NCBI GenBank assembly: GCA_902796835.1
Contig: CADBQP010000045.1
Span: 1 to 48,388 of the forward strand
Length of the DNA: 48,388 nt
Reading direction: 5' to 3'
Origin: an uncultured Bacteroidales bacterium
Lineage (GTDB): Bacteria > Bacteroidota > Bacteroidia > Bacteroidales > Bacteroidaceae
Below, piece after piece: positions 34,520-44,871 of the stretch (its first letter is position 1; every line of letters begins with the position of its first letter). A model generated the notes under the pieces. That model did not search any database. It had not been told where the DNA came from and saw only the letters and a list, made by a program, of their open reading frames with translations. A program made the position numbers and the translations under genes.

Positions 34520-35350
34520 ATGGCAGTACGTAAATTTAAGCCCACAACACCGGGCCAAAGACACAAGATTATTGGTACTTTCGAAGAAATTACTGCATCG
34601 GTACCAGAAAAATCCCTCGTTTACGGAATGCGAAAGACGGGTGGCCGCAACAATAGCGGTCAGCTTACGATGCGCTACATTGGTGGCGGCCACAAGCGTA
34701 AGTATCGTTTTATCGACTTCAAGCGTAACAAGGATGGTGTTCCCGCAACAGTGAAGACCATAGAATACGACCCCAACCGTTCGGCTCGTATCGCTCTGCT
34801 CTTCTATGCGGATGGAGAGAAACGTTATATTATTGCCCCCAACGGACTGAAGGTTGGCGACAAGCTCATGTCGGGTCCCGATGCTGCTCCCGAAGTAGGC
34901 AACTCGCTTCCCCTTCGTAACATTCCCGTGGGTACGGTGATACACAACATTGAACTTCGCCCTGGCGAAGGAGCACGTCTGGTTCGCTCGGCCGGAAACT
35001 TTGCGCAGCTCACATCGCGTGAAGGCGACTATTGCGTAATCAAGTTGCCCTCGGGAGAAGTTCGCAAAATCCTGAGTGCCTGCAAGGCCACCGTTGGCAG
35101 CGTGGGTAATAGCGACCATGCACTGGAAAGTTCGGGTAAGGCTGGCCGTAGCCGCTGGTTCGGTCGTCGTCCTCACAACCGTGGTGTAGTTATGAACCCT
35201 GTAGATCACCCCATGGGTGGTGGTGAAGGCCGCCAGTCGGGAGGACACCCGCGTTCGCGCACTGGTTTGTATGCTAAGGGTCTCAAGACTAGAGCTCCCA
35301 AGAAGCACTCGAACAAGTATATCATCGAAAGAGCTAACAAGAAGAAATAA
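34520..35350 (+). CDS. rplB: 50S ribosomal protein L2
   Basis: 276 residues, large-subunit core protein needed for subunit joining. [12 protein letters not shown] at the start and [13 protein letters not shown] (about 226-238), the conserved His region near the peptidyl-transferase centre. Only 5 bases separate it from rplW. Confidence 0.98.
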   Translation: MAVRKFKPTTPGQRHKIIGTFEEITASVPEKSLVYGMRKTGGRNNSGQLTMRYIGGGHKRKYRFIDFKRNKDGVPATVKTIEYDPNRSARIALLFYADGEKRYIIAPNGLKVGDKLMSGPDAAPEVGNSLPLRNIPVGTVIHNIELRPGEGARLVRSAGNFAQLTSREGDYCVIKLPSGEVRKILSACKATVGSVGNSDHALESSGKAGRSRWFGRRPHNRGVVMNPVDHPMGGGEGRQSGGHPRSRTGLYAKGLKTRAPKKHSNKYIIERANKKK

Positions 35351-35372
35351 TCAAGCACAATAATATAACACT

Positions 35373-35639
35373 ATGAGTCGATCATTAAAAAAAGGACCGT
35401 ATATCACTGTTTCCTTGGAAAAGAAGATTCTTGCTATGAACGAAAGCGGCAAGAAGACCGTGGTAAAGACATGGGCTCGCGCTTGTATGATTTCTCCCGA
35501 CTTTGTTGGTCATACCATCGCAGTGCATAACGGCAATAAGTTCATACCTGTATACGTAACCGAAAACATGGTAGGCCATAAGCTTGGCGAGTTCGCTCCC
35601 ACGCGTAAGTTTGGCGGCCATGCAGGTAACCGTAAGTAA
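35373..35639 (+). CDS. rpsS: 30S ribosomal protein S19
   Basis: 88 residues; contacts the A-site finger and S13. [11 protein letters not shown] and [15 protein letters not shown] are typical. 22 bases after rplB. Confidence 0.97.
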   Translation: MSRSLKKGPYITVSLEKKILAMNESGKKTVVKTWARACMISPDFVGHTIAVHNGNKFIPVYVTENMVGHKLGEFAPTRKFGGHAGNRK

Positions 35640-35678
35640 TTGCAGGCTCGTACATCATCAGTAAAAAAGAAATAAATA

Positions 35679-36077
35679 ATGGGAAAGAGAAAAAGAATAG
35701 CTGCAGAAAATCGCAAGGCAGCCAATAAGACCCAATATTTTGCCATACTGCGTAATGTGCCTTCGTCGCCTCGCAAGATGCGTTATGTGGTAGATCTCAT
35801 TCGCGGCATGGAAGTGAACCGTGCCTTAGGAACCCTTCAGTTCTCAAAGAAGGCTGCTTCGGCCGACGTAGAGAAAGCCTTGCGCTCGGCAGTGGCAAAC
35901 TGGGAGCAGAAGAACGACCGTAAAGCTGAAGACGGCGAATTGTTCGTAACCCGAATTTTCGTTGACGAGGGCTTCACACTCAAGAGAATGCGTCCAGCCC
36001 CCCAAGGCCGCGGTTACAGAATTCGTAAACGTTCGAACCACATCACCGTGTTTGTGGGAACAAAAACTAATGATTAA
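35679..36077 (+). CDS. rplV: 50S ribosomal protein L22
   Basis: 132 residues; the tunnel-lining beta-hairpin is at [21 protein letters not shown] (about 102-122), the region where macrolide-resistance changes occur. No unusual insertion is seen. 39 bases after rpsS. Confidence 0.97.
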   Translation: MGKRKRIAAENRKAANKTQYFAILRNVPSSPRKMRYVVDLIRGMEVNRALGTLQFSKKAASADVEKALRSAVANWEQKNDRKAEDGELFVTRIFVDEGFTLKRMRPAPQGRGYRIRKRSNHITVFVGTKTND

Positions 36078-36088
36078 TTGAAAGAAGT

Positions 36089-36814
36089 ATGGGACAAAAA
36101 GTAAATCCAATAAGTAACCGTCTCGGCATCATCCGTGGCTGGGATTCTAACTGGTTTGGCGGTTCTAACTTCGGCGACACTCTGCTTGAGGATAGCAAGA
36201 TCCGCAAGTACCTCAAGGCCCGTCTGGCAAAGGCAAGCGTTTCGCGCATTGTCATTGAGCGTACACCCAAACTGATTACAATTACAGTGTGCACCTCGCG
36301 CCCTGGAGTTATCATTGGTAAAGGCGGCCAAGAAGTAGAAAACCTCAAGAAGGAACTTCAGAAAGTAACCGACAAGGACGTTCAAATCAACATTTACGAA
36401 GTGAAGCGCCCCGACCTTGATGCTACCATCGTTGGTGAAAGTGTGGCACGTCAGGTTGAAGGCCGTGTTGCCTATCGTCGTGCCATCAAGATGGCCATTG
36501 CCAACGCCATGCGTGCTGGCGCCGAAGGCATTAAGATTCAAATTTCAGGACGTCTGAACGGTGCAGAAATTGCCCGTAGTGAAATGTTCAAGGAAGGTCG
36601 TACTCCATTACATACTTTCCGTGCAGATATTGATTACTGCCAGACCGAAGCCCTCACCAAGGTTGGCCTGCTGGGAATCAAAGTGTGGATCTGTCGTGGA
36701 GAAGTATATGGCAAGCGCGATTTGGCTCCTAACTTCCAGCAAGAGAAGGAGAGCCGCGGCGGCTTTAGCGGCCGTGAACGTCGTCCCCGTCGTCGTGGAG
36801 GCGAACGGAAATAA
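36089..36814 (+). CDS. rpsC: 30S ribosomal protein S3
   Basis: 241 residues at the mRNA entrance. The KH domain has [18 protein letters not shown] (about 72-89), and the C-terminus ends in a Gly/Arg-rich basic tail ([16 protein letters not shown]). 11 bases after rplV. Confidence 0.97.
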   Translation: MGQKVNPISNRLGIIRGWDSNWFGGSNFGDTLLEDSKIRKYLKARLAKASVSRIVIERTPKLITITVCTSRPGVIIGKGGQEVENLKKELQKVTDKDVQINIYEVKRPDLDATIVGESVARQVEGRVAYRRAIKMAIANAMRAGAEGIKIQISGRLNGAEIARSEMFKEGRTPLHTFRADIDYCQTEALTKVGLLGIKVWICRGEVYGKRDLAPNFQQEKESRGGFSGRERRPRRRGGERK

Positions 36815-36846
36815 TACTAATTATCTAAACAAAGAAACAGAGTATT

Positions 36847-37272
36847 ATGTTACAACCAAAGAGGACAAAGTATAGAAGGCCGCAAAAAGGCCGTGCCAAG
36901 GGTAATGCTCAGCGCGGCAACCAGTTGGCATTTGGTAGCTTCGGCATTAAGAGCCTTGATACCCATTGGCTTACAAGCCGCCAGATTGAGGCTGCCCGTG
37001 TGGCCATGACACGTTACATGCAGCGTGAAGGTCAGAGCTGGATTCGTATCTTCCCCGATAAACCTATTACCAAGAAGCCAGCCGATGTGCGTATGGGTAA
37101 AGGTAAGGGTGACCCTGTAGGATACGTATATCCCATCACCCCTGGACGTATCATTTTTGAAGTAGAAGGAGTAAGCTTTGAAGTGGCCAAGGAGGCACTC
37201 CGCCTGGCCGCCCAGAAACTCCCCGTAACCACAAAGTTCGTTGTAAGACACGACTACGATAAAAACGCCTGA
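36847..37272 (+). CDS. rplP: 50S ribosomal protein L16
   Basis: 141 residues, binds near the A-site t[23 protein letters not shown] opening and [18 protein letters not shown] (about 80-97) are conserved. Only 2 bases precede rpmC. Confidence 0.97.
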   Translation: MLQPKRTKYRRPQKGRAKGNAQRGNQLAFGSFGIKSLDTHWLTSRQIEAARVAMTRYMQREGQSWIRIFPDKPITKKPADVRMGKGKGDPVGYVYPITPGRIIFEVEGVSFEVAKEALRLAAQKLPVTTKFVVRHDYDKNA

Positions 37273-37274
37273 AT

Positions 37275-37469
37275 ATGAAAATTGCAGAAATCCGAAAGCT
37301 CTCGACCGAAGAACTCGCAGAGCGTCTTGAGGCCGCAGAGGCCCAATACAATCAAATGGTGCTCAACCATAGCATCAGCCCTCTGGAAAATCCTGCACAA
37401 ATCAAGGAGGCTCGTCGTACGATTGCCAAGATGAAGACTGTGCTGCGTGAAATTGAACTAAACAAGTAA
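37275..37469 (+). CDS. rpmC: 50S ribosomal protein L29
   Basis: 64 residues, two-helix protein at the tunnel exit (MKIAEIRKLSTEELAERLE). Short but in the invariant rplP-rpmC-rpsQ order. Confidence 0.96.
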   Translation: MKIAEIRKLSTEELAERLEAAEAQYNQMVLNHSISPLENPAQIKEARRTIAKMKTVLREIELNK

Positions 37470-37472
37470 ATA

Positions 37473-37739
37473 ATGGTCCAGATGGAAACGAGAAATTTAA
37501 GAAAAACAAGACAGGGTGTCGTTGTAAGTAATAAAATGGACAAGACCATTGTTGTTGCTGCACGGTTCAAGGAAATCCACCCGATTTATGGAAAGTTCGT
37601 CTCGAAAACAAAGAAGTATCATGCCCACGACGAAAAGAATGAGTGCAATGTAGGCGATACAGTGCAGATCATGGAAACCCGTCCTCTGAGCAAGACAAAG
37701 CGTTGGAGAGTAGTGAAAATTGTAGAAAGAGCTAAGTAA
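37473..37739 (+). CDS. rpsQ: 30S ribosomal protein S17
   Basis: 88 residues if translation starts at 37473, or 85 from the ATG at 37482 ([12 protein letters not shown]), which matches relatives better. [14 protein letters not shown] is the typical OB-fold opening. 2 bases before rplN. Confidence 0.96.
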   Translation: MVQMETRNLRKTRQGVVVSNKMDKTIVVAARFKEIHPIYGKFVSKTKKYHAHDEKNECNVGDTVQIMETRPLSKTKRWRVVKIVERAK

Positions 37740-37741
37740 TT

Positions 37742-38107
37742 ATGATACAAACAGAAACAAAATTGACCGTGGCCGACAACAGTGGTGCCCGCGAAGCCCT
37801 CTGCATCCGTGTATTGGGTGGCACACGTCGCCGCTACGCTTCTGTGGGCGACATCATTGTGGTGGCCGTACAGAATGTCATACCGTCAAGTGATCTGAAG
37901 AAAGGCACCGTATCAAAGGCTTTGATCGTACGTACCAAGAAGGAAATCCGTCGCGCAGATGGCTCTTACATCCGCTTTGATGATAATGCCTGCGTGTTGC
38001 TCAACAATGCAGGTGAATTGAGAGGTAGTCGTATTTTCGGCCCTGTGGCACGTGAGTTGCGTGCAGTGAACATGAAGGTGGTTTCTTTGGCTCCCGAAGT
38101 ACTTTAA
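37742..38107 (+). CDS. rplN: 50S ribosomal protein L14
   Basis: 121 residues, contacts 16S rRNA in bridge B8. [27 protein letters not shown] is close to invariant in bacteria, and LAPEVL ends the protein as usual. Confidence 0.98.
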   Translation: MIQTETKLTVADNSGAREALCIRVLGGTRRRYASVGDIIVVAVQNVIPSSDLKKGTVSKALIVRTKKEIRRADGSYIRFDDNACVLLNNAGELRGSRIFGPVARELRAVNMKVVSLAPEVL

Positions 38108-38126
38108 TCTGAAAAACTGAAACGTA

Positions 38127-38447
38127 ATGAGTAAGTTACATATTAAGAAAGGCGACACTGTTCGCGTAAACTCCGGCGAAGACCGCGGAAAGACCGGTAA
38201 GGTGCTCCGTGTGCTGGTGAAAGAGCAGCGCGCCGTAGTGGAGGGCATCAATATGGTCTCCAAAAGCCAGAAGCCGAGTGCTAAGTATCCTCAGGGCGGC
38301 ATCGTGAAGATGGAAGCTCCTGTGCACATTTCTAACCTTAACGTCGTAGACCCCAAAACCAGCGCACCCACTCGTATAGGTCGTCGCAGAAATGCAGAGG
38401 GCAAACTCGTACGTTATGCTAAAAAATCAGGGGAGGAATTGAAATAA
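38127..38447 (+). CDS. rplX: 50S ribosomal protein L24
   Basis: 106 residues, assembly initiator. KOW motif at [22 protein letters not shown] (6-27). Its stop overlaps the rplE ATG (TAATG). The last codons contain GGAGG (38432-38436), 10 bases before the rplE start, which may or may not act as a ribosome-binding site. Confidence 0.97.
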   Translation: MSKLHIKKGDTVRVNSGEDRGKTGKVLRVLVKEQRAVVEGINMVSKSQKPSAKYPQGGIVKMEAPVHISNLNVVDPKTSAPTRIGRRRNAEGKLVRYAKKSGEELK

Positions 38448-39004
38448 TGAGTAACACAGCCAATCTGAAGAAAGAATATGCAGAGCGCATTGCTCCTGCA
38501 TTGATGAAGAAGTTCAACTACACTTCTACCATGCAAATCCCCGTGCTCAAGAAGATTGTGATCAATCAGGGACTGGGCATGGCAACTGCCGACAAGAAAA
38601 TCATTGAGGTTTGCATCAACGAACTTTCGGCCATTACCGGTCAGAAAGCTGTTGCCACCGTATCGCGCAAGGACGTTGCCAACTTCAAGTTGCGTAAGAA
38701 AATGCCCATCGGTGTCATGGTGACTCTGCGTCGTGAGCGCATGTATGAATTTCTTGAGAGACTCGTACGCGTGGCCCTGCCCCGTATCCGTGACTTTAAA
38801 GGTATTAATAGCAAGTTCGACGGAAACGGCAACTACACGCTTGGTATCGAAGAGCAAATCATCTTCCCCGAAATCAACATCGACACTATTGAGCGTCTGG
38901 TAGGTATGAACATCACTTTTGTGACATCTGCCAAGACCGATGAAGAAGGATACGAATTGCTCAAAGAATTCGGCCTGCCTTTCAAAAACGCTAAAAACAA
39001 CTAA
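38447..39004 (+). CDS. rplE: 50S ribosomal protein L5
   Basis: 185 residues, 5S rRNA and P-site tRNA contact. [39 protein letters not shown] and [21 protein letters not shown] are family signatures. Start overlaps rplX. Confidence 0.98.
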   Translation: MSNTANLKKEYAERIAPALMKKFNYTSTMQIPVLKKIVINQGLGMATADKKIIEVCINELSAITGQKAVATVSRKDVANFKLRKKMPIGVMVTLRRERMYEFLERLVRVALPRIRDFKGINSKFDGNGNYTLGIEEQIIFPEINIDTIERLVGMNITFVTSAKTDEEGYELLKEFGLPFKNAKNN

Positions 39005-39010
39005 TACGAT

Positions 39011-39313
39011 ATGGCAAAAGAATCCATGAAGGCTCGCGAAGTGAAGCGTGCCAAATTAGTAGCCAAGTATGCAGCAAAGCGTGCCGCATTGAAGGAAATC
39101 ATTGCAAAGAGTCAGGATCCCGTAGAACGTTACGAGGCCGCTCGCAAGCTGCAGGAAATTCCCCGTAATGCCAACCCCATTCGTCTGCACAACCGTTGTA
39201 AGATTACCGGTCGTCCTAAAGGATATATGCGTCTTTTCGGACTCTCGCGTATTCAATTCCGCGAAATGGCCTCTCAGGGTTTGATTCCCGGAGTGAAGAA
39301 GGCCAGTTGGTAA
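39011..39313 (+). CDS. rpsN: 30S ribosomal protein S14 (zinc-free form)
   Basis: 100 residues, the long C-minus form. [27 protein letters not shown] has a single cysteine, so the CxxC pair of the zinc-binding form is missing. 6 bases after rplE, and followed by an 84-base gap with a small hairpin. Confidence 0.97.
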   Translation: MAKESMKAREVKRAKLVAKYAAKRAALKEIIAKSQDPVERYEAARKLQEIPRNANPIRLHNRCKITGRPKGYMRLFGLSRIQFREMASQGLIPGVKKASW

Positions 39314-39361
39314 TCAAAGCGTAGCGACACAAGAGAGAAGATTCTTTAATGTTTAATATTG

Positions 39362-39376
39362 TCGGGAATGTCCCGA
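39362..39376 (+). other. Small hairpin before rpsH
   Basis: TCGGG (39362-39366) pairs with CCCGA (39372-39376), loop AATGT, inside an otherwise A/T-rich 84-base gap. No U-tract. Could be a processing or regulatory site. Confidence 0.4.
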
Positions 39377-39397
39377 TTAATTAAATCACTTTTATAA

Positions 39398-39793
39398 ATG
39401 ACAGATCCAATAGCAGATTATCTGACGCGGGTGCGCAATGCCATCAAGGCCAAGCACCGTGTGGTAGAAATACCTGCGTCTAATCTCAAGAAGGAAATCA
39501 CAAAGATTCTCTTCGAGAAGGGCTATATCCTGAACTTCAAGTTTGAGGACGACGGCCCCCAGGGCACTATCAAGCTGGCCCTGAAGTATGACCCGCAGAC
39601 TCGCGAGAGTGCTATCCGCCACCTGAGCCGCGTATCGCGTCCAGGTTTGCGTAAGTACTCCGGTTATCGCGAGATGCCTCGAGTAATTAACGGTTTGGGC
39701 ATCGCCATCGTTTCGACATCGAAAGGCGTAATGACCGACAAAGAAGCCTCGACACTTAAGATTGGTGGCGAAGTGCTTTGCTATGTATATTAA
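39398..39793 (+). CDS. rpsH: 30S ribosomal protein S8
   Basis: 131 residues, primary 16S rRNA binder; represses the spc operon in E. coli. TDPIADYLTRVRNA opening and the C-terminal GLGIAIVSTSKGVMTDKEA are typical. Follows the 84-base gap. Confidence 0.97.
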   Translation: MTDPIADYLTRVRNAIKAKHRVVEIPASNLKKEITKILFEKGYILNFKFEDDGPQGTIKLALKYDPQTRESAIRHLSRVSRPGLRKYSGYREMPRVINGLGIAIVSTSKGVMTDKEASTLKIGGEVLCYVY

Positions 39794-39798
39794 TAAAA

Positions 39799-39804
39799 AG
39801 GAGG
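39799..39804 (+). promoter_or_regulatory. Perfect Shine-Dalgarno before rplF
   Basis: AGGAGG (39799-39804, preceded by AAAA) lies 7 bases before the rplF ATG at 39812. Genes in this window otherwise start behind A/T-rich leaders without such a motif. Confidence 0.7.
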
Positions 39805-39811
39805 AAACCAC

Positions 39812-40378
39812 ATGTCAAGAATAGGTAAATTGCCGATTAACATTCCTGCTGGCGTATCGATTACGCAGAAGGATAATGTAGTGACCGTAAAAGGTCCCAA
39901 GGGTGAGTTAAGCCAGTATGTTGATCCTTCTATAGTAGTTACTGTCGAAAATGGTGAAATGACTTTCGCTATTAACGAGGAGAGCGAAGTAGAACAGAAG
40001 CAGAAACAGGCTTTCCATGGTCTTTATCGTGCGCTGGTCCACAACATGGTTGTAGGCGTTAGCGAAGGCTACAAGAAAGAAATGGAATTGGTAGGTGTAG
40101 GTTATCGTGTGTCTAACACCGGCAACCTCCTGGAATTCTCATTGGGCTACACCCATCCCATTTACATTCAGCTTCCGCCCGAAATAAAAGTGGAAACGAA
40201 GTCTGAAAGAAATAAGAACCCCTATATTTGTCTCGAATCGTGCGACAAGCAGCTGCTTGGTCTTGTATGTGCAAAGATCCGTTCTTTCCGCAAGCCTGAA
40301 CCTTATAAGGGCAAGGGCATCCTGTTTGTAGGCGAGCAAATCCGTCGTAAGTCGGGTAAGGCTGCTGGTGCAAAATAA
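39812..40378 (+). CDS. rplF: 50S ribosomal protein L6
   Basis: 188 residues, two similar alpha/beta domains near the sarcin-ricin loop. RIGKLPINIPAGVSI at the start and PEPYKGKGILFVGEQIRRKSGKAA at the end are diagnostic. The only gene in the cluster with an isolated perfect Shine-Dalgarno sequence. Confidence 0.98.
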   Translation: MSRIGKLPINIPAGVSITQKDNVVTVKGPKGELSQYVDPSIVVTVENGEMTFAINEESEVEQKQKQAFHGLYRALVHNMVVGVSEGYKKEMELVGVGYRVSNTGNLLEFSLGYTHPIYIQLPPEIKVETKSERNKNPYICLESCDKQLLGLVCAKIRSFRKPEPYKGKGILFVGEQIRRKSGKAAGAK

Positions 40379-40402
40379 TTTTAATACATTAAGATTATCA
40401 CA

Positions 40403-40741
40403 ATGAAGAAAGAACAAAGACGCATCAAGATTAAATATCGCGTTCGCAGCAAAATTTCGGGAACGGCTCAGCGTCCTCGCATGAGCGTTTTCCGCAGCAA
40501 TAAGCAAATCTATGTGCAAATCATCGACGATGAGGCACAGAAGACATTGGTAAGCGCATCTTCGCTCGGCATGGAGGCCATGCCCAAATGTGAGCAAGCC
40601 GGCAAAGTGGGCGAGGCTGTAGCTAAGAAAGCTCTTGAAGCAGGTATTCAGGAGGTAGTGTTTGATCGTAACGGCTATCTTTATCATGGACGAGTGAAAG
40701 AAGTAGCTGAAGGTGCCCGTAAAGGCGGACTTAAATTCTAA
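40403..40741 (+). CDS. rplR: 50S ribosomal protein L18
   Basis: 112 residues, 5S rRNA binder. [32 protein letters not shown] is typical, and the end [24 protein letters not shown] is conserved. 24 bases after rplF. Confidence 0.97.
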   Translation: MKKEQRRIKIKYRVRSKISGTAQRPRMSVFRSNKQIYVQIIDDEAQKTLVSASSLGMEAMPKCEQAGKVGEAVAKKALEAGIQEVVFDRNGYLYHGRVKEVAEGARKGGLKF

Positions 40742-40747
40742 AAGATT

Positions 40748-41254
40748 ATGGCAAACAGAGTTAACGTAAATAGCGAAGAATTAAAAGATAGACTGGTTGC
40801 TATCAATCGTGTGACCAAAGTAACCAAGGGAGGCCGCACCTTCACCTTTGCAGCTATCGTAGTTGTAGGCGACGGTAATGGCGTAATCGGTTACGGTTTG
40901 GGTAAAGCTGGAGAAGTTCAGGCCGCCATCGCTAAAGGAGTGGAATCTGCAAAGAAAAACCTCATCAAGGTTCCCGTAATCAAGGGTACTGTGCCCCACG
41001 AGCAAGCTGCTCGCTTCGGTGGTGCTGAGGTTTTGGTATTGCCCGCTTCCGAGGGTACTGGAGTAGTTGCCGGAGGTGCCATGCGCGCCGTTTTCGAAAG
41101 TGCAGGAATCAAGGACGTTCTTGCCAAGTCGAAGGGCTCGTCGAATCCTCACAATTTGGTAAAGGCTACTTTCGCAGCTTTGAGTCAGATGCGTGATGCT
41201 CGCCAAATCGCGGCATTGCGTGGTGTATCAATCGAAAAAGTATTCAGAGGATAA
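40748..41254 (+). CDS. rpsE: 30S ribosomal protein S5
   Basis: 168 residues with a double-stranded-RNA-binding fold. [36 protein letters not shown] contains the loop where spectinomycin-resistance changes occur; no such change is evident. One base before rpmD. Confidence 0.98.
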   Translation: MANRVNVNSEELKDRLVAINRVTKVTKGGRTFTFAAIVVVGDGNGVIGYGLGKAGEVQAAIAKGVESAKKNLIKVPVIKGTVPHEQAARFGGAEVLVLPASEGTGVVAGGAMRAVFESAGIKDVLAKSKGSSNPHNLVKATFAALSQMRDARQIAALRGVSIEKVFRG

Positions 41255-41255
41255 C

Positions 41256-41432
41256 ATGGGAACGATTAAAGTTAAACAGATAAAGAGCCGTATCGGCGCT
41301 CCTAAGGATCAGAAGCGCACGCTCGATGCAATGGGTCTGAGAAAACTCAACCGCGTGGTAGAACTGCCCGACACCCCCACGGTGCGCGGCCAAATCCGCA
41401 AGGTGCACCATCTCGTTGCAATAGTTGATTAA
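41256..41432 (+). CDS. rpmD: 50S ribosomal protein L30
   Basis: 58 residues from the ATG at 41256 (MGTIKVKQIKSRIG). The frame is open another 21 codons upstream, but that overlaps rpsE. GAPKDQKRTLDAMGLRKLN is diagnostic. Confidence 0.96.
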   Translation: MGTIKVKQIKSRIGAPKDQKRTLDAMGLRKLNRVVELPDTPTVRGQIRKVHHLVAIVD

Positions 41433-41457
41433 TAACTTTGGTAAACTTCTATACAAA

Positions 41458-41904
41458 ATGGAATTACATACATTAAAACCTGCACAAGGCTCTACACATG
41501 CTCGTAAGAGAGTAGGACGTGGCCAGGGTTCCGGCCGTGGCGGCACTTCGACTCGTGGTCATAAAGGAGCTAAGCAACGTTCTGGTTATAAGAAAAAGAT
41601 TGGTTTCGAAGGCGGACAAATGCCCTTGCAGCGTCGTTTGCCTAAGTTTGGATTCAAGAACATTAACCGAGTTGAGTACAAGGCCATCAACCTTTCTACC
41701 ATTCAGGCTCTAGCTGAGGCCAAGAACTTGGAGAAAGTTGGTTTGGAAGAGCTGATAGGTGCTGGCTTCATTTCGAAGAAGCAACTCGTCAAGGTGCTTG
41801 CCCAGGGCGAACTCAAGCTGAAGCTCGAAGTCTCTGCCCACGCTTTCTCTAAGAAGGCTGAAGAGGCTATTCAGGCTCTCGGCGGAACCGCAGTAGTACT
41901 TTAA
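41458..41904 (+). CDS. rplO: 50S ribosomal protein L15
   Basis: 148 residues from the ATG at 41458 (MELHTLKPAQGSTHARKR); an 11-codon upstream extension was rejected. The Gly/Arg-rich N-terminal arm GRGQGSGRGGTSTRGHKGA is typical. 20 bases before secY. Confidence 0.97.
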   Translation: MELHTLKPAQGSTHARKRVGRGQGSGRGGTSTRGHKGAKQRSGYKKKIGFEGGQMPLQRRLPKFGFKNINRVEYKAINLSTIQALAEAKNLEKVGLEELIGAGFISKKQLVKVLAQGELKLKLEVSAHAFSKKAEEAIQALGGTAVVL

Positions 41905-41924
41905 CTCAAAATCAATCTACGTCG

Positions 41925-43268
41925 ATGAAGAAAATAATCGAGACAATAAAGAACATCTGGCGCATTGAGGATTTGAGAACCCGTCTTCTCATCACCTTCC
42001 TTTTCGTAGCCATCTATCGCTTCGGCTCATTTGTTGTGTTGCCTGGAATTAACCCTGCTGCCTTGCAGCAGCTCCACCAGCAGACAAGTGAAGGTCTGAT
42101 GTCGTTGCTGAATATGTTCTCCGGAGGTGCCTTCGAAAACGCTTCGGTGTTTGCCTTAGGTATCATGCCTTACATCTCGGCTTCTATCGTCATTCAGCTT
42201 CTTGCTGTGGCTGTGCCTTCCTTCCAGAAGTTGCAGCGCGAAGGCGAAAGCGGACGTCGCAAGATTAACCAGTATACTCGCTGGCTGACAGTTTTCATTC
42301 TGCTCTTCCAAGCTCCCGTATATCTTCTTAATCTTCGCCACCAAACAGCTGGCACTGGTGCTTTCCTCGTGGGCGACGGCCTCTGGTTCATGGTGTCATC
42401 CACCCTCATACTCATCGCAGGATCCATGTTTATTCTGTGGTTGGGCGAGCGCATCACCGACAAAGGCGTTGGTAATGGTATCTCACTCATCATTATGATT
42501 GGTATTATTGCCCGCATGCCGAGCGCCATCGTAGAAGAGTTTACCACTTCGCTCTCTGGAGCCGAAGGTGGTGGTCTCATCAAGTTCCTTTTTGAGATCA
42601 TAGCTCTGCTCTTCGTCATGGCTTTGGCCATCATCCTGACACAGGCCACTCGCAAAATCCCTGTGCAGTATGCCAAACGCGTAGAAGGCACCCGCCAATT
42701 TGGCGGAGCACGTCAGTACATCCCCTTGAAGCTGTTCGCAGCCAACGTGATGCCTATCATCTTTGCTCAGGCAATCATGTTCATTCCTATCACGCTGTCG
42801 CAAGGTCTGGGCGAAAATGCAAGCTCCATTATGCGTCCATTCCTTGATCATACTTCTGTTCCCTACAATATCGTTTATGTCATCCTCATTGTGGCATTCA
42901 CCTATTTCTACACAGCAATCACTCTGAACCCTGTGCAGATGGCAGAAGATATGAAGCGCAACAATGGATTCATTCCCGGAGTAAAGCCCGGCAAGGCTAC
43001 CGCCGATTTCATAGACAACGTGATGTCGCATATCACCCTGCCCGGTTCGCTGTTCATTGCCCTCATAGCCATTATGCCGGCCTTCGCCAGCCTCTTTGGC
43101 ATCAAGCAGGGTTTTGCACAGTTCTTCGGAGGCACATCGTTGCTGATCCTCGTGGGTGTGGTAATAGACACACTGCAGCAGATAGAAAGCTATATGATGG
43201 TGCGCCACTACGATGGTCTTCTCAATTCGGGCCACACCCGTCCCCGCAGTTCGGTTTCGGCCTACTAA
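41925..43268 (+). CDS. secY: Protein translocase channel subunit SecY
   Basis: 447 residues with ten membrane segments, the Sec channel of the inner membrane. Signatures: FVVLPGINPAAL in the first periplasmic part, GIMPYISASIVIQLL (helix 2), GERITDKGVGNGISLIIMIGI (helix 4-5) and GFIPGVKPGKATADFID in the cytosolic C5-type loop. All secreted and T9SS proteins of this window depend on it. SecE is not here. Confidence 0.98.
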   Translation: MKKIIETIKNIWRIEDLRTRLLITFLFVAIYRFGSFVVLPGINPAALQQLHQQTSEGLMSLLNMFSGGAFENASVFALGIMPYISASIVIQLLAVAVPSFQKLQREGESGRRKINQYTRWLTVFILLFQAPVYLLNLRHQTAGTGAFLVGDGLWFMVSSTLILIAGSMFILWLGERITDKGVGNGISLIIMIGIIARMPSAIVEEFTTSLSGAEGGGLIKFLFEIIALLFVMALAIILTQATRKIPVQYAKRVEGTRQFGGARQYIPLKLFAANVMPIIFAQAIMFIPITLSQGLGENASSIMRPFLDHTSVPYNIVYVILIVAFTYFYTAITLNPVQMAEDMKRNNGFIPGVKPGKATADFIDNVMSHITLPGSLFIALIAIMPAFASLFGIKQGFAQFFGGTSLLILVGVVIDTLQQIESYMMVRHYDGLLNSGHTRPRSSVSAY

Positions 43269-43290
43269 ACATTGAGCAATCACCGTATTA

Positions 43291-44085
43291 ATGATAACGC
43301 TTAAAACTGACGACGAGATAGAGCTGTTGCGCAATGCTAATTTGCTCGTAGCAGCCACCCTCGCAGAGATAGCCAAGATAATTCGTCCGGGCGTCACCAC
43401 GCTTCAGATTGATGCGCTCGCCGAAGAGTTTATAAGAGACCACGGGGCCATTCCCACTTTCAAGGGATTCCCCAATCCTTATGGGAACAGTTTCCCTGGC
43501 AGTGTCTGCACCTCGGTCAATGACGTAGTAGTACATGGCATCCCAAGCAGCACAGAGCTGCGCGACGGCGACATAGTCTCTGTTGATTGTGGAACCAAGC
43601 TCGAAGGCTTTTGTGGCGACTCATGTTACACCTTTTGTGTGGGCGAAGTGAGCGAATCGGTGCGCCAATTGCTCAAAGTCACCAAAGAATCGCTCTACAA
43701 AGGTATCGAGCAAGCCGTTCCGGGCCATAGAATAGGCGACATAGGGAGCGCAGTGCAAACGCACGTAGAATCCTACGGCTATGGAGTAGTCCGCGAAATG
43801 GTGGGCCACGGCATAGGTCGTGAAATGCACGAGGAACCCTATGTGCCCAACTACGGCAAGCGTGGAAGCGGAAAAATGCTAAAGAACGGCATGTGCATCG
43901 CCATAGAACCCATGATTACCATGGGAAGCTACGAGATAGCACTTATGCCCGACCGCTGGAGCTGTGTCACGCAGGACCACCAGCCGGCAGCCCACTTTGA
44001 GCATACCATCGCCATCCACCACGGGAAGCCCGACATACTATCGTCGTTCGAAGAAGTCGAAATAATAGAAAAGCAGCAACATTAA
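43291..44085 (+). CDS. map: Methionine aminopeptidase, type I
   Basis: 264 residues. Removes the initiator Met. The metal ligands can be placed: Asp in [16 protein letters not shown] (both Asp residues), His in [18 protein letters not shown], Glu in AIEPMITMG and Glu in HFEHTIAIH. 22 bases after secY, as usual in Bacteroidetes. Confidence 0.97.
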   Translation: MITLKTDDEIELLRNANLLVAATLAEIAKIIRPGVTTLQIDALAEEFIRDHGAIPTFKGFPNPYGNSFPGSVCTSVNDVVVHGIPSSTELRDGDIVSVDCGTKLEGFCGDSCYTFCVGEVSESVRQLLKVTKESLYKGIEQAVPGHRIGDIGSAVQTHVESYGYGVVREMVGHGIGREMHEEPYVPNYGKRGSGKMLKNGMCIAIEPMITMGSYEIALMPDRWSCVTQDHQPAAHFEHTIAIHHGKPDILSSFEEVEIIEKQQH

Positions 44086-44095
44086 TCAATATCGT

Positions 44096-44314
44096 ATGGC
44101 TAAACAATTTGCAATAGAGCAAGATGGAACGATTGTAGAAGCATTGAGCAATGCAATGTTCCGCGTCGAACTTGAGAATGGTCATGAAATCATAGCCCAC
44201 ATCTCTGGCAAGATGCGTATGCACTACATCAAAATACTCCCTGGCGATAAGGTCAAGGTTGAAATGAGCCCCTACGACCTGTCAAAGGGCAGAATAGTGT
44301 TCCGATACAAATAA
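44096..44314 (+). CDS. infA: Translation initiation factor IF-1
   Basis: 72 residues, S1-like OB fold that occupies the A site. [26 protein letters not shown] and KGRIVFRYK are near-invariant. 10 bases after map. Confidence 0.98.
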   Translation: MAKQFAIEQDGTIVEALSNAMFRVELENGHEIIAHISGKMRMHYIKILPGDKVKVEMSPYDLSKGRIVFRYK

Positions 44315-44329
44315 AACAACAAACCAAAT

Positions 44330-44446
44330 ATGAAAACAAGAGCATCTTTGAAGAAGCGTAGTGCCGACTGCAAAATCGTACGTCGCAAGGGACGCTTATA
44401 TGTAATCAACAAGAAGAACCCCAAGATGAAACTCCGTCAGGGTTAA
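44330..44446 (+). CDS. rpmJ: 50S ribosomal protein L36 (zinc-free form)
   Basis: A 38-residue product ([17 protein letters not shown]... ending MKLRQG). It has a single Cys (14), so the four-ligand zinc site of the classical form is missing. Placed between infA and rpsM as in most bacteria. Confidence 0.96.
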   Translation: MKTRASLKKRSADCKIVRRKGRLYVINKKNPKMKLRQG

Positions 44447-44479
44447 ATCTTCAGTTTTCGCAAATAATTTATACATAAT

Positions 44480-44860
44480 ATGGCAATAAGAATTGTTGGT
44501 GTAGATTTACCTCAGAATAAGCGAGGTGAAATCGCTTTGACCTACATCTACGGAATAGGTCGTAGTAGCGCGGCTAAGATCTTGGACAAGGCCGGCGTTG
44601 ACAGAGGCATCAAAGTACAGGACTGGACCGACGACCAGGCTGGTCGCATCCGTGCCGTTATCGGCGAAGAGTACAAAGTAGAGGGTGACCTCCGTTCAGA
44701 AATCCAGATGAACATCAAGCGCTTGATGGATATCGGTTGCTATCGTGGTGTTCGTCATCGTCACGGACTCCCTGTGCGCGGACAGAGCACAAAAAACAAT
44801 GCCCGCACACGTAAGGGTAAGAAGAAGACTGTCGCAAACAAGAAAAAAGCTACTAAATAA
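44480..44860 (+). CDS. rpsM: 30S ribosomal protein S13
   Basis: 126 residues in the 30S head at the P site. [26 protein letters not shown] and [24 protein letters not shown] are diagnostic, with a Lys-rich C-terminal tail that contacts tRNA. 33 bases after rpmJ. Confidence 0.98.
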   Translation: MAIRIVGVDLPQNKRGEIALTYIYGIGRSSAAKILDKAGVDRGIKVQDWTDDQAGRIRAVIGEEYKVEGDLRSEIQMNIKRLMDIGCYRGVRHRHGLPVRGQSTKNNARTRKGKKKTVANKKKATK

Positions 44861-44871
44861 AGCATAGAATT

